From: Polaribacter septentrionalilitoris
GTDB lineage: Bacteria; Bacteroidota; Bacteroidia; Flavobacteriales; Flavobacteriaceae
Reading direction: 5' to 3'
Length of the DNA stretch: 64,000 bases
Assembly: GCF_009832745.1 (NCBI RefSeq)
Contig: NZ_VRMJ01000005.1
Coordinates: 62,001-126,000, forward strand
Below, in pieces: positions 18,345 to 27,406 of this stretch. Each line of letters opens with the position of its first letter. The stretch's first letter is position 1. The notes beneath the pieces were generated by a model. The model was given only the letters and a program-made list of their open reading frames with translations. It was not told where the DNA came from and ran no database searches. Made by a program: the position numbers and the translations under genes.

Positions 18345-20783
18345 ATGAAAGTATTAAAATTTGGAGGCTCATCCGTAGCAAATTCAGAAAACATAAAACA
18401 AGTTTTAGACATTATTGCTAAAGAAGCAAAAGATCAAAAAGTAGCAGTTGTTGTTTCTGCTTTTGGGAAAACAACTAATAAGTTATTAGCGGGTGCAAAT
18501 GCTGCTTTAGATGATATTTTAAGCGCCAAAGAAACCATTGAAAGTATTAAAGAATTACATTTTGAGGTTCTGGATAATTTAATTTTAAAAAATACGAAAG
18601 AAGTTAATAAAGAAATAACTTACTTATTTGATAGATTATTATCTATATACGAAGGTATTTTTCTATTGCAAGAGTTATCTAACAAAACCTTAGCGAAAGT
18701 TTCTAGTTTGGGAGAGCGTTTGTCTTCTTTTCTAATAGCGTATGCTGCCAAAGAAAAGATAGACGCAACTCACCAAGAAAGTAGAGATTTAATTGTTACG
18801 AATAGTAACTACTTAAATGCTCAGGTAAATTTTAAAAAAACGAATAAGAACATACAAGATTTCTTTAAAAACAATTCTCATCAAGTTACCGTTTTAGGAG
18901 GTTTTATTTCTTCAAATTTAGACGGAGAAACCACTACTTTAGGTAGAGGTGGTTCTGATTTTTCAGCTGCTATTTTTGCTGCTGCTTTAGATGCTGATGA
19001 ATTACAAATCTGGACTGATGTTAGTGGTATGTATACTGCAAACCCAAGAGTAGTAAAACAAGCTTTTGCCATTCCTGAGATTTCTTATGAAGAAGCAATG
19101 GAATTGTCGCATTTTGGAGCAAAGGTATTGTATCCGCCAACAATACAACCTTCGTTACGAAAAGAGATTCCAATTAGAATAAAAAATACATTTGATCCAG
19201 AAAACCACGGAACTTTAATTTCTAAAAATCCTAAAAACGGAAATGAAGTAAAAGGGATTTCTCATATCGAAGATATTAGTCTTATCACTTTAGAGGGTGG
19301 AGGAATGATAGGAATTCCTGGATTTTCGAAACGTTTGTTCGAAACACTTTCTCAAGCTAAAATTAATGTTGTTTTCATCACTCAAGCATCGTCAGAACAT
19401 TCTATTTGTGTTGGTATTTATGATTCTGATGCCAATAAAGCTAAAGAACTTCTAGACGAAACGTTTAATATTGAGATTGATAGAAAAAAAATAAAACCTG
19501 TTCTAGTAGAAAATGATTTGGCAATTATTGCTGTTGTTGGAGAAAGCATGAAAAACTACCAAGGTTTAAGCGGACAAATGTTTAGTGCTCTTGGAAGAAA
19601 TAACGTTAATGTTAGAGCAATTGCTCAAGGTTCATCAGAAAAAAACATATCTGCTGTTATTAATAAATACGATGCTAAAAAAGCTTTAAATACGTTGCAT
19701 GAACAGTTTTTTGAAGAAAAAAACAAACAACTAAATCTTTTTGTGACAGGTGTTGGTAATGTTGGTGAACGTTTCTTAGCTCAATTGCATCAACAAAAGA
19801 AATTCTTAAAACAGAATTTAAAGTTAAATATTAGAGTCATCGGAATTTCAAATTCAAGAAAAATGGTTTTTGATAATTCTGGTATCGACCTAAAAAATTG
19901 GGCAACTCTTTTAGAGAATGGAGAACCTACAAGTTTGGACGGATTTTACAACAAAGTAAAAGAATGCAACCAAAGAAACAGTGTTTTTATAGACAACACT
20001 GCAAATCAAAAAGTTTCTGAAGTCTACGAAAAATACCTAAGAGATAGTATTTCTGTGGTTACTTGTAATAAAATTGCCTGTGCCTCAGATTTTGAAAATT
20101 ACAAAACTTTAAAAGAGGTTTCTAAGAAATACAATGCTTCTTTTTTGTTTGAAACAAATGTTGGTGCAGGTTTACCAATTATTGATACGTTGAAAAACTT
20201 GGTCAATTCTGGTGATCAAATTCACAAAATTCAAGCCGTTTTATCTGGTAGTTTAAACTTTGTTTTCAATAATTTTAATGCAAAAACTACGTTTCATGAC
20301 GTTGTTTTACAAGCACAAAAAGAAGGCTATACAGAACCAGATCCTAAAATTGATTTAAGCGGAGTTGATGTAGCAAGAAAAATTTTAATTCTAGCTAGAG
20401 AAAGTGGTTATCAATTAGAATTGGAAGACATTGACAACAATGCCTTTTTGCCAAAAGAGAGTTTAGAAACTTCAAATAATGATGATTTTTACGCATCACT
20501 AACAAAAAACGAATCTCATTTTCAAGAAATTTACAAAGCTGCTGCAGATAAAGATTGTCGTTTAAAATACGTTGCTGAATTTGTGGATAGAAAAGCAAAT
20601 GTTGGTTTACAGCACATTCCATCAAATCATCCTTTTTACAATTTAGAAGGTAGTGATAATATTGTCTTATTTTTCACTGAAAGATATCCAGAAAACCCAC
20701 TAATTATAAAAGGTGCTGGTGCTGGTGCAGATGTTACTGCTTCTGGTATTTTTGCGGATGTAATTCGAATTGCTAACAAATAG
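18345..20783 (+). CDS. thrA: Bifunctional aspartate kinase / homoserine dehydrogenase I
   Basis: Catalyses the first (aspartate to aspartyl-phosphate) and third (aspartate semialdehyde to homoserine) steps of the threonine/methionine branch. The aspartokinase domain starts with KFGGSS at residues 5-10 and runs to about 290. Two ACT regulatory domains follow to about 455 (GMIGIPGFSKRLFETLSQAKINVVF and GLSGQMFSALGRNNVNVRAI). The homoserine dehydrogenase part opens with a Rossmann motif TGVGNVGE at 468-475. At 812 residues it matches E. coli ThrA. First gene of thrABC, downstream of a Thr-rich leader ORF. Confidence 0.97.
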   Translation: MKVLKFGGSSVANSENIKQVLDIIAKEAKDQKVAVVVSAFGKTTNKLLAGANAALDDILSAKETIESIKELHFEVLDNLILKNTKEVNKEITYLFDRLLSIYEGIFLLQELSNKTLAKVSSLGERLSSFLIAYAAKEKIDATHQESRDLIVTNSNYLNAQVNFKKTNKNIQDFFKNNSHQVTVLGGFISSNLDGETTTLGRGGSDFSAAIFAAALDADELQIWTDVSGMYTANPRVVKQAFAIPEISYEEAMELSHFGAKVLYPPTIQPSLRKEIPIRIKNTFDPENHGTLISKNPKNGNEVKGISHIEDISLITLEGGGMIGIPGFSKRLFETLSQAKINVVFITQASSEHSICVGIYDSDANKAKELLDETFNIEIDRKKIKPVLVENDLAIIAVVGESMKNYQGLSGQMFSALGRNNVNVRAIAQGSSEKNISAVINKYDAKKALNTLHEQFFEEKNKQLNLFVTGVGNVGERFLAQLHQQKKFLKQNLKLNIRVIGISNSRKMVFDNSGIDLKNWATLLENGEPTSLDGFYNKVKECNQRNSVFIDNTANQKVSEVYEKYLRDSISVVTCNKIACASDFENYKTLKEVSKKYNASFLFETNVGAGLPIIDTLKNLVNSGDQIHKIQAVLSGSLNFVFNNFNAKTTFHDVVLQAQKEGYTEPDPKIDLSGVDVARKILILARESGYQLELEDIDNNAFLPKESLETSNNDDFYASLTKNESHFQEIYKAAADKDCRLKYVAEFVDRKANVGLQHIPSNHPFYNLEGSDNIVLFFTERYPENPLIIKGAGAGADVTASGIFADVIRIANK

Positions 20784-20823
20784 TTATTGGTTCTTAGTTT
20801 TTGGTTTTTGGCTGTGGCCTTAA

Positions 20824-20860
20824 CTAAAAACCACGAACTACAAACCACAAACCAAAATAA
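20824..20860 (+). repeat. AC-rich, G-poor tract directly before thrB, copy 1
   Basis: A run of ACTAAAAACCACGAACTACAAACC-type sequence ending at the thrB ATG. A close relative (21838-21866) ends at the thrC ATG. Each is preceded by a TTGGTTTTT-type complementary stretch, so each spacer can fold into an imperfect AT-rich hairpin. Confidence 0.6.
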
Positions 20861-21784
20861 ATGGATTATTTAAAAATATTTGCTCCAGCTACAGTTGCCA
20901 ATGTTTCATGCGGATTCGATTCTTTAGGATTTGCAGTTGATGAAATTGGTGATGAAATGACTTTTGTAAAAACACTTCGTAAAGGAGTAGAAATTACCGA
21001 TATTACTGGTGCCAATTTAACATACAATGTTGATGAAAATGCTGCAAGTGCAGTGGTTAAAAAAATGCTATTAGATGCAGATGCAGATTTCGGTATTCAA
21101 TTAACCATACATAAAGGTTTTTCTCCAGGAAGTGGTTTAGGTAGTTCAGCAGCAAGTGCTGCTGGTGCTGCTTTTGGTGCTAACAAGTTACTAGACAACA
21201 AATACTCTAATTTAGAATTGACAAAATTTTCCATGTTTGGAGAAGAAGTTGCTTGTGGTTCTGCAATTGCAGATAATGTTGCAGCTGCTATTTATGGCGG
21301 ATTTGTATTAATTAGAAGTTATGAGCCTTTAGAAATCATAAAATTACCTGTTCCTGATGAATTAAGATTGGTGGCAATTCATCCACAAATAGAAGTAAGA
21401 ACTGAGGATGCAAGAAATGTATTACCAAAAGAAATTGCTCTTAAAGATGCAGTTACGCAATGGGCAAATGTTGGTGGATTGATTAGTGGTTTACATGCTA
21501 AAGATTATAATTTAATTAGTAATTCTTTGGTGGATATAATTGTAGAACCTCATCGTAAGAAACTCATTCCTTATTTCGATGAAGTAAAAACTGCAGCTAT
21601 TGATGCTGGCGCTTTAGGTGCTGGAATTAGTGGTTCTGGACCAACTATTTTTGCGTTGTGTAAAGGTGATGAAAGCATGAAAAATGTATATCAGGCTATT
21701 GAAAAAAGTTACCAAGATAAAGGAATTGATTTCGAATTATTTACATCAAAAGTAAATCAAGAAGGAATAAAAATTTTAAAATAG
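20861..21784 (+). CDS. thrB: Homoserine kinase
   Basis: GHMP-superfamily kinase that phosphorylates homoserine with ATP. The glycine/serine-rich ATP loop PGSGLGSSAASA is at residues 89-100, and the C-terminal GHMP motif GAGISGSGPTIFAL is present. At 307 residues it is of normal length. Second gene of thrABC, 77 nt after thrA. Confidence 0.96.
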   Translation: MDYLKIFAPATVANVSCGFDSLGFAVDEIGDEMTFVKTLRKGVEITDITGANLTYNVDENAASAVVKKMLLDADADFGIQLTIHKGFSPGSGLGSSAASAAGAAFGANKLLDNKYSNLELTKFSMFGEEVACGSAIADNVAAAIYGGFVLIRSYEPLEIIKLPVPDELRLVAIHPQIEVRTEDARNVLPKEIALKDAVTQWANVGGLISGLHAKDYNLISNSLVDIIVEPHRKKLIPYFDEVKTAAIDAGALGAGISGSGPTIFALCKGDESMKNVYQAIEKSYQDKGIDFELFTSKVNQEGIKILK

Positions 21785-21837
21785 TTAATGGCTTTTAGAA
21801 ATTGGTTTTTCAACTGAACTTTTAAACCAATCAAAAA

Positions 21838-21866
21838 CTAAAAACTACGAACCAAAAACCAATAAA
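21838..21866 (+). repeat. AC-rich, G-poor tract directly before thrC, copy 2
   Basis: Reads CTAAAAACTACGAACC and continues AAAAACCAATAAA up to the thrC ATG. It is related to the tract in front of thrB. Confidence 0.6.
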
Positions 21867-23150
21867 ATGAACTATTACAGTTTACACCATAAATCACCAA
21901 AAACAACATTTAAGAATGCAGTTGTTAACGGAATTGCACCAGACAGAGGCTTGTATTTTCCTGAGTCAATTACGCCTTTATCAAAGAATTTTATAGACAA
22001 TATTGCTAACTATTCAAACCATGAAATTGCTTTCGAAGCCATTAAACAATTTGTAGGTAATGAAATTCCTGATGAGAAATTAAAAGAAATTATTGCAGAA
22101 ACTGTTTCTTTTGATTTCCCTGTTGTTCCTGTTGATAACAATATCGGAACTTTAGAATTATTCCATGGTCCAACTATGGCTTTTAAAGATGTTGGCGCAA
22201 AGTTTATGGCAAAATGTTTGGAGTATTTTAACCAAGATAATGATGATGAAGTAACGGTTTTAGTTGCTACTTCTGGAGATACAGGAGGTGCTGTTGCCAA
22301 CGGATTTTTAGGTGCAAAAGGTGTAAATGTTGTTATCTTATATCCATCAGGAAAAGTAAGTGATATTCAAGAAAAACAGTTAACCACTTTAGGACAAAAT
22401 ATTACCGCTCTTGAAGTTGATGGAGTTTTTGATGATTGTCAAGAAATGGTGAAAACTGCTTTTTTAGATGATGAAATTCAAAAAACATTAACTTCTGCAA
22501 ACTCCATAAATGTAGCACGTTGGTTGCCACAAATGTTCTATTTTTTCTTTGCATACAAGCAATTACACAAACAACATAAAGACCTTGTTTTTTCAGTTCC
22601 AAGCGGAAATTTCGGTAATATTTGTGCAGGAATTATGGCTCAAAAATTGGGTTTACCTATCAAACATTTTGTAGCTTCTACCAATGTAAATGATACAGTT
22701 CCTAATTATTTGGTTGATGGTATTTACAAACCAAAACCATCAAAAGCAACCATTTCTAATGCTATGGATGTTGGAAATCCAAGTAATTTTATTAGAATTC
22801 AACAACTATTCAACAACGATTTAAACGCGCTTAAAAGTGCTTTTTCTTCCTATAGCTTTTCGGATGATGAAACTCGTGAAACGATGAAAGAAATCTATAA
22901 AAATTCTGGTTATATTGCTGATCCTCATGGAGCTGTAGGTTATTTAGGATTACAAAAACATGGTTTGCAAGAACATGAATATGGAATCTTTTTAGAAACT
23001 GCACATCCTGTAAAGTTTTTAGATGTTGTGGAAGAAACGCTACCTGTTCAAGTTGCAATTCCAGAACAAATTAAAAAAGTAATTGACAAAGAAAAAGTAG
23101 CTATAAAAGCTGCTTCTTATGAAGATTTAAAAAATTATCTTTTACAATAA
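21867..23150 (+). CDS. thrC: Threonine synthase
   Basis: PLP-dependent conversion of O-phosphohomoserine to threonine. The Schiff-base lysine is Lys107 in GPTMAFKDVGAKF and the phosphate-binding loop follows (ATSGDTGGAVANGF). 427 residues, with the N-terminal YYSLHHKS start typical of the short bacterial class. Last gene of thrABC, closed by a strong terminator 30 nt after its stop. Confidence 0.97.
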   Translation: MNYYSLHHKSPKTTFKNAVVNGIAPDRGLYFPESITPLSKNFIDNIANYSNHEIAFEAIKQFVGNEIPDEKLKEIIAETVSFDFPVVPVDNNIGTLELFHGPTMAFKDVGAKFMAKCLEYFNQDNDDEVTVLVATSGDTGGAVANGFLGAKGVNVVILYPSGKVSDIQEKQLTTLGQNITALEVDGVFDDCQEMVKTAFLDDEIQKTLTSANSINVARWLPQMFYFFFAYKQLHKQHKDLVFSVPSGNFGNICAGIMAQKLGLPIKHFVASTNVNDTVPNYLVDGIYKPKPSKATISNAMDVGNPSNFIRIQQLFNNDLNALKSAFSSYSFSDDETRETMKEIYKNSGYIADPHGAVGYLGLQKHGLQEHEYGIFLETAHPVKFLDVVEETLPVQVAIPEQIKKVIDKEKVAIKAASYEDLKNYLLQ

Positions 23151-23180
23151 TAAAAGTATAAAATTGAGAATAGTATTTTT

Positions 23181-23221
23181 TGAGGACGTAAAAACTAAAG
23201 TTTTTACGTCCTCATTTTTTT
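23181..23221 (+). terminator. Terminator of thrABC
   Basis: Sixteen-bp perfect stem: TGAGGACGTAAAAACT (23181-23196) with its complement at 23199-23214, followed by seven T. The T run overlaps the stop codon of the convergent metalloprotease gene. Confidence 0.93.
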
Positions 23222-26200
23222 ATTTTAAAATTAGTTTTCGTGTGGTTTGTTTATACCCATTGCTTATTTTTAATAGATATATACCTGAAGAAGCCTTATC
23301 AAAAAATAGTTTTTCAGAAAAATAACCTCCAACATTTGTAAATACTTTTTTATCAATTAGTCTTCCTGAAAGGTCTAATAATTGTATTGAGACTTTATTA
23401 GAATCTACAGTTTGTAAGTTTACTGTAAACTCTCCTTTTGTTGGGTTTGGATATAAATTAAATCCATCAAAAGTAACATCATTCACAGAAGCTGTATTAT
23501 CAATAACTATTGTATAATCTTCTGTTTCTCCCCATTCTGTTAAATGATCAGAATCGCAAGCCCCACCTCCAGGTAAAATACTATCATCAAAGTATTCTAT
23601 GAATATTCTCATTCTGGTTTCACCAAAAACTGCATTTGTAGGTACAGTTATGTTTTTGGTAGCTGTAGCTATTGGTGTTGTAAATTTACCTAAATCATAC
23701 ATTTCTGTATTAACATCAAATATAAAATCTCTGTTCCAATCTATATAAACAAAGCATTGATCTCTAAATCCATCAGTATCAAAGGTAACACTTACTTGGT
23801 GTGTATCTCCTCTTTTAACATTGGTTTTGATTGATGTAAAATCTTGATATCCGTCTACAGTATCGTTTCCAGAAGCATTATTAATGGTATTAAAGACAAC
23901 CCTAGTTATATGTTCAGATCCACTTGCTTCATCAGTAAAAGTAGACGAGCAATAAGTAGGTGTTAATGTTTTAAAAGTAAAAGTATTCGAATAATTTCCT
24001 TCACTACAATTATTTTTCGGCTTTACTCTCCAAAAGTAAGTTGTATTTACAGACAAGTTAGTTAGTTCATAAGAATTTGTTGTAACATTTCCACTAGAAA
24101 ATATATTTGCAAAACCAGAGTCTGTTGCTACCTGAACATCGTAACTACTGGCATTATCAGCAAAAACCCATTTTAAATTTGTATTTAAATCAACATTTAT
24201 AGCGTTATTGATAGGTGATGTTAAATTCACTTCCCCTAAACTATCTGTTGTAATTTTTAAAGTAACAGCAAGGTTTTGAGTAACACTGTTAGAATTACCA
24301 ACAACATTAATTATATAATCTTGAGCTGAAACACCATTTAAGTTAGAAACATTCATTGTAACATTACCATCACTACTTATAGAAGTGGGCGAAAAGGTTA
24401 CTGTGGTATTAGATGGTTGACCAGTTGCTGATAAAGAAACATTTTCTGAAAAACCGTTTACAAAATTAAAATTTAAAGTATAACTAGCTGTTTGATTTCC
24501 TGAATTACAAGCTGACTGTAAGCCGCTTGTGTTAGTGATTTCAAAAGAGGGTACAGAAGATTCTATGGTAAATTCTGATGCATTAATATTATAAAATATA
24601 TTATCTGCTGCCTGAACCATAATTCTTGCTTCAGTTGTTGGATTATTAGGTACTGTTATTTGCTCACTTCCGTCATTTGGTGTATTTGCTTTTAAAACAA
24701 TAGGAAAGGTCAATCCACCATCTGTTGACAGTAAAATATTTACATTTTTACAATTAACAGGTGCTACATCAGATGTTCCTTTACTCCAAGTAACGGTTTC
24801 AGAAAAGCCAGATTTCCAAACTACTCCAGAAGCTGCCTGCGATACTACTTGAAAAGGAGTAATATCAACAACCGTAACTTTCATATCATCTCTTGAGATA
24901 CCTCCACCACCATTATGATTATCTCTTACTGTTAATGCAAAATTCATTTCTCTTGCAACTGTTGATATAACTTCCCACGTAGAAGAAATACTACCTCCAA
25001 TAACTGTCGCTAAATCAGGCATATATCTGTTTGGAGATGTTTTTGATGGTAATGATCTAAACAATGGACCTCCAGTACTTACTGAAGAAGGAGGCATGGT
25101 TGCTATTTCTACATCTGTTTGTTCCCAATTATAGGTTAAGCTAGAAATTCCATCAGAATCTGTAGCAGATCCTTTTAATATGAATGGTGTAGATTTGGGT
25201 ATGCTATAATCTAAACCAGCGTTCGCTATTGGAGCAGTATTACCTGTAGCTGAAGAAGTATAACATGTTGCACTAGATTGAATATAGTTTAATATTTCTG
25301 TAATACTTACCGCATGAAAATGATCATCACCTTGAGTTTGCACGTTAGGAGCACAAATACCTGCATACGCCATAATTGTAGATCCACTACCAGGTTCTAC
25401 TGCTGTACTAGACTCTCTATTACCGCTACAAGAGTTATTAAAAGTATGATTTGCTCCAAATTGATGCCCTATTTCGTGTATTACAAAATCAATATCATAA
25501 GCATCCCCAACTGGCGCTAACCTTCCTGTAACTCCCTGTGCTTTTGTTGATGTTTTACAAGCAGATCTAAATGCTGCTATACCAGCATTATCACCAGTAC
25601 TAAAAACATGGCCAATATCGTAGTTTGCATTACCTATTTTACTGTCTATAACAGATTGAATTTCTCCAATTAAAACACCTTCATTTGAATTTGTTAAGTT
25701 ATCTGTATTGGCATCTAAAAAAATAATTTGCTCATTATTATCTATTATTTTTAATTTAACTGATAAATCTTTTTCCATAACTACATTTACTCTTGTTATC
25801 GATGTATTCATTGCTGATAATACTGCAGCCTTTTTAACTGCTGTTGTTGCATTAGCGGGTATATTTTGTCTAGTTAAATGAAACTGAGCATACTCTCCTG
25901 TACACGCCAAAGCTAAACGAAAAGTTCTTAGAAAACCATTAGCACTCTCTGTAGAAAACACTGAGTTATTAGAAACACCTTCTTTAGATTCTTGAACCAT
26001 ACAGACAAACTCCTTATCTTCAAGGTTTAAATCTTCTCTTGAATAAGAAATATATTCTTTTTTATCTTTAGAATATGGGTCTACATACAGTGTCTTTTTT
26101 CCTGCAGTAAAAACTACAGCATGAAAACCATCTGTACCCATACTGATTTTAGCAATAGAATTAGGATTATCTATACCATAAGCAGTATAAGATTTAATCA

Positions 26201-26510
26201 TTGGAAATTTATTAGCTAGTTCTAATGATAAACTCGATGTTTCTTCTACAATATATTCAGAAAAACCACCTTCAGAATTTGGTAAAGACAGTGTTGGTTT
26301 ATTTTTTGTATTTATTTTATTAGAAAAACGTGTTGCATTAAAAGACAATAATTTAAATTCTTTTGGAAAGTTTGGCTTTTTTAAGATCTCCTTTTTTTGA
26401 AGGTGATAGGTTTCTTTGTTGATTTTAGCCCACACTTCTTGAGCATGCAAAGAACTTATGTTAAGCAAAGAAATTGCAAAAACAAAAAAAAGAAGTATTC
26501 TAATTTTCAT
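23220..26510 (-). CDS. Secreted reprolysin-type zinc metalloprotease with GEVED and T9SS sorting domains
   Basis: 1096 residues, exported. Signal peptide about 1-23; a pro-region to about 190; a metzincin catalytic domain with the full zinc motif HEIGHQFGANH (His345, Glu346, His349, His355). Next come Ig/PKD-like beta domains and a fibronectin type III-like domain around 760-850 (LTSPINNAINVDLNTNLKW). A GEVED domain around 880-1000 ends WGETEDYTI. The last 75 residues are a type IX secretion C-terminal sorting domain (GFNLYPNPTKGEFTV ... GIYLLKI ... KLIL). The enzyme should be moved through the outer membrane by T9SS and anchored or released outside, probably for protein degradation in a heterotrophic lifestyle. 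It has its own promoter and is monocistronic. Confidence 0.92.
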   Translation of the reverse strand: MKIRILLFFVFAISLLNISSLHAQEVWAKINKETYHLQKKEILKKPNFPKEFKLLSFNATRFSNKINTKNKPTLSLPNSEGGFSEYIVEETSSLSLELANKFPMIKSYTAYGIDNPNSIAKISMGTDGFHAVVFTAGKKTLYVDPYSKDKKEYISYSREDLNLEDKEFVCMVQESKEGVSNNSVFSTESANGFLRTFRLALACTGEYAQFHLTRQNIPANATTAVKKAAVLSAMNTSITRVNVVMEKDLSVKLKIIDNNEQIIFLDANTDNLTNSNEGVLIGEIQSVIDSKIGNANYDIGHVFSTGDNAGIAAFRSACKTSTKAQGVTGRLAPVGDAYDIDFVIHEIGHQFGANHTFNNSCSGNRESSTAVEPGSGSTIMAYAGICAPNVQTQGDDHFHAVSITEILNYIQSSATCYTSSATGNTAPIANAGLDYSIPKSTPFILKGSATDSDGISSLTYNWEQTDVEIATMPPSSVSTGGPLFRSLPSKTSPNRYMPDLATVIGGSISSTWEVISTVAREMNFALTVRDNHNGGGGISRDDMKVTVVDITPFQVVSQAASGVVWKSGFSETVTWSKGTSDVAPVNCKNVNILLSTDGGLTFPIVLKANTPNDGSEQITVPNNPTTEARIMVQAADNIFYNINASEFTIESSVPSFEITNTSGLQSACNSGNQTASYTLNFNFVNGFSENVSLSATGQPSNTTVTFSPTSISSDGNVTMNVSNLNGVSAQDYIINVVGNSNSVTQNLAVTLKITTDSLGEVNLTSPINNAINVDLNTNLKWVFADNASSYDVQVATDSGFANIFSSGNVTTNSYELTNLSVNTTYFWRVKPKNNCSEGNYSNTFTFKTLTPTYCSSTFTDEASGSEHITRVVFNTINNASGNDTVDGYQDFTSIKTNVKRGDTHQVSVTFDTDGFRDQCFVYIDWNRDFIFDVNTEMYDLGKFTTPIATATKNITVPTNAVFGETRMRIFIEYFDDSILPGGGACDSDHLTEWGETEDYTIVIDNTASVNDVTFDGFNLYPNPTKGEFTVNLQTVDSNKVSIQLLDLSGRLIDKKVFTNVGGYFSEKLFFDKASSGIYLLKISNGYKQTTRKLILK

Positions 26511-26547
26511 AAATACGTAATTTAAAATAGATAAATACAGAATGTTT

Positions 26548-26555
26548 CAAATATA
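26548..26555 (-). promoter_or_regulatory. Putative -7 box for the T9SS metalloprotease gene
   Basis: TATATTTG on the minus strand, 37 nt before the start codon. It is back to back with the lipB box (26566-26573) in a 74-nt divergent interval. Confidence 0.55.
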
Positions 26556-26565
26556 ATGAAATAAT

Positions 26566-26573
26566 TATCTTTG
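26566..26573 (+). promoter_or_regulatory. Putative -7 box for lipB
   Basis: TATCTTTG fits TAnnTTTG, 11 nt before the lipB ATG. No TTG is found at the canonical distance. It implies a very short 5' leader. Confidence 0.5.
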
Positions 26574-26584
26574 TAGTCGAGAAT

Positions 26585-27289
26585 ATGAATAGAAACATAC
26601 TGTTAAAAGACTTATCTGTAAAAGATTATAAAGAAACTTGGGATTATCAAACTACGCTATTACAAGAAATTGTTGATGTTAAGATTGATAACCGAAGAAA
26701 CGACCACAATAATATTACCAAAAATCATTTCTTATTTGTTGAACATTCTCATGTATATACGTTAGGTAAAAGTGGAGATATGAGTAATCTGTTATTGAAC
26801 GAAAAGCAATTAACAGAAAAAGGAGCCACTTTTTATAAAATAAATAGAGGTGGAGATATTACATATCATGGTCCTGGTCAAATAGTGGGTTATCCTATTT
26901 TAGATTTAGAAAACTTTTTTACAGACATTCATAAATACCTTCGTTTATTAGAGGAAACCATTATTTTAACTATCGCAGAATACGGAATTAAAGGTACAAG
27001 AAGCAAAGGAGAAACTGGTGTTTGGTTAGATGTTGGAACACCTTTTGCTCGTAAAATTTGTGCTATGGGAATTCGTTCTTCACGTTGGGTAACCATGCAC
27101 GGTTTTGCACTGAATGCTAACGTAGATTTAGGTTATTTTGATAATATTATACCCTGTGGTATTCGTGGAAAAGCAGTAACTTCTATGGAGGCTGAACTAA
27201 ATAAAAAAGTAGATCTACAAGAAGTAAAAAGTAAAATTTTAAAGCATTTTAAAACTTTGTTTGAGGTTGATGAGTTTTTGATGGGTTAA
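26585..27289 (+). CDS. lipB: Lipoyl(octanoyl) transferase
   Basis: Transfers octanoyl groups from acyl carrier protein to lipoyl domains of 2-oxoacid dehydrogenases and the glycine cleavage H protein. The motif RGGDITYHGPGQ is at 88-99; the catalytic pair is Lys157 (RKICAMG) and Cys191 (IIPCGI). 234 residues, normal length. The stop codon lies in the first, degenerate unit of a heptamer tandem array. Confidence 0.96.
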   Translation: MNRNILLKDLSVKDYKETWDYQTTLLQEIVDVKIDNRRNDHNNITKNHFLFVEHSHVYTLGKSGDMSNLLLNEKQLTEKGATFYKINRGGDITYHGPGQIVGYPILDLENFFTDIHKYLRLLEETIILTIAEYGIKGTRSKGETGVWLDVGTPFARKICAMGIRSSRWVTMHGFALNANVDLGYFDNIIPCGIRGKAVTSMEAELNKKVDLQEVKSKILKHFKTLFEVDEFLMG

Positions 27290-27327
27290 TGGTTTATGGT
27301 TTATGGTTTATGGTTTATGGTTTATGG
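27287..27327 (+). repeat. Heptamer tandem array TTATGGT, about six copies
   Basis: One degenerate unit (TAATGGT, which supplies the lipB stop codon), then four perfect TTATGGT units and a final partial unit. It is immediately 3' of lipB. Confidence 0.9.
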
Positions 27328-27345
27328 AAAAATGTAGATTTCTCA

Positions 27346-27404
27346 CAACTAACAACTAACAACTAACAACTAACAACTAACAACTAACAACTAACAACTA
27401 ACAA
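27346..27404 (+). repeat. Heptamer tandem array CAACTAA, eight copies
   Basis: Eight perfect CAACTAA units from 27346 to 27401, plus a partial ninth. It ends 2 nt before the stop codon of the convergent nucleoid-associated protein gene. It has the same 7-bp period as the neighbouring array but an unrelated unit. Confidence 0.92.
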
Positions 27405-27406
27405 AC

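Noticed and set aside
27287..27404. CRISPR-like array
   Set aside because: Units are 7 bp in perfect tandem without spacers; these are simple tandem repeats, and there are no cas genes.
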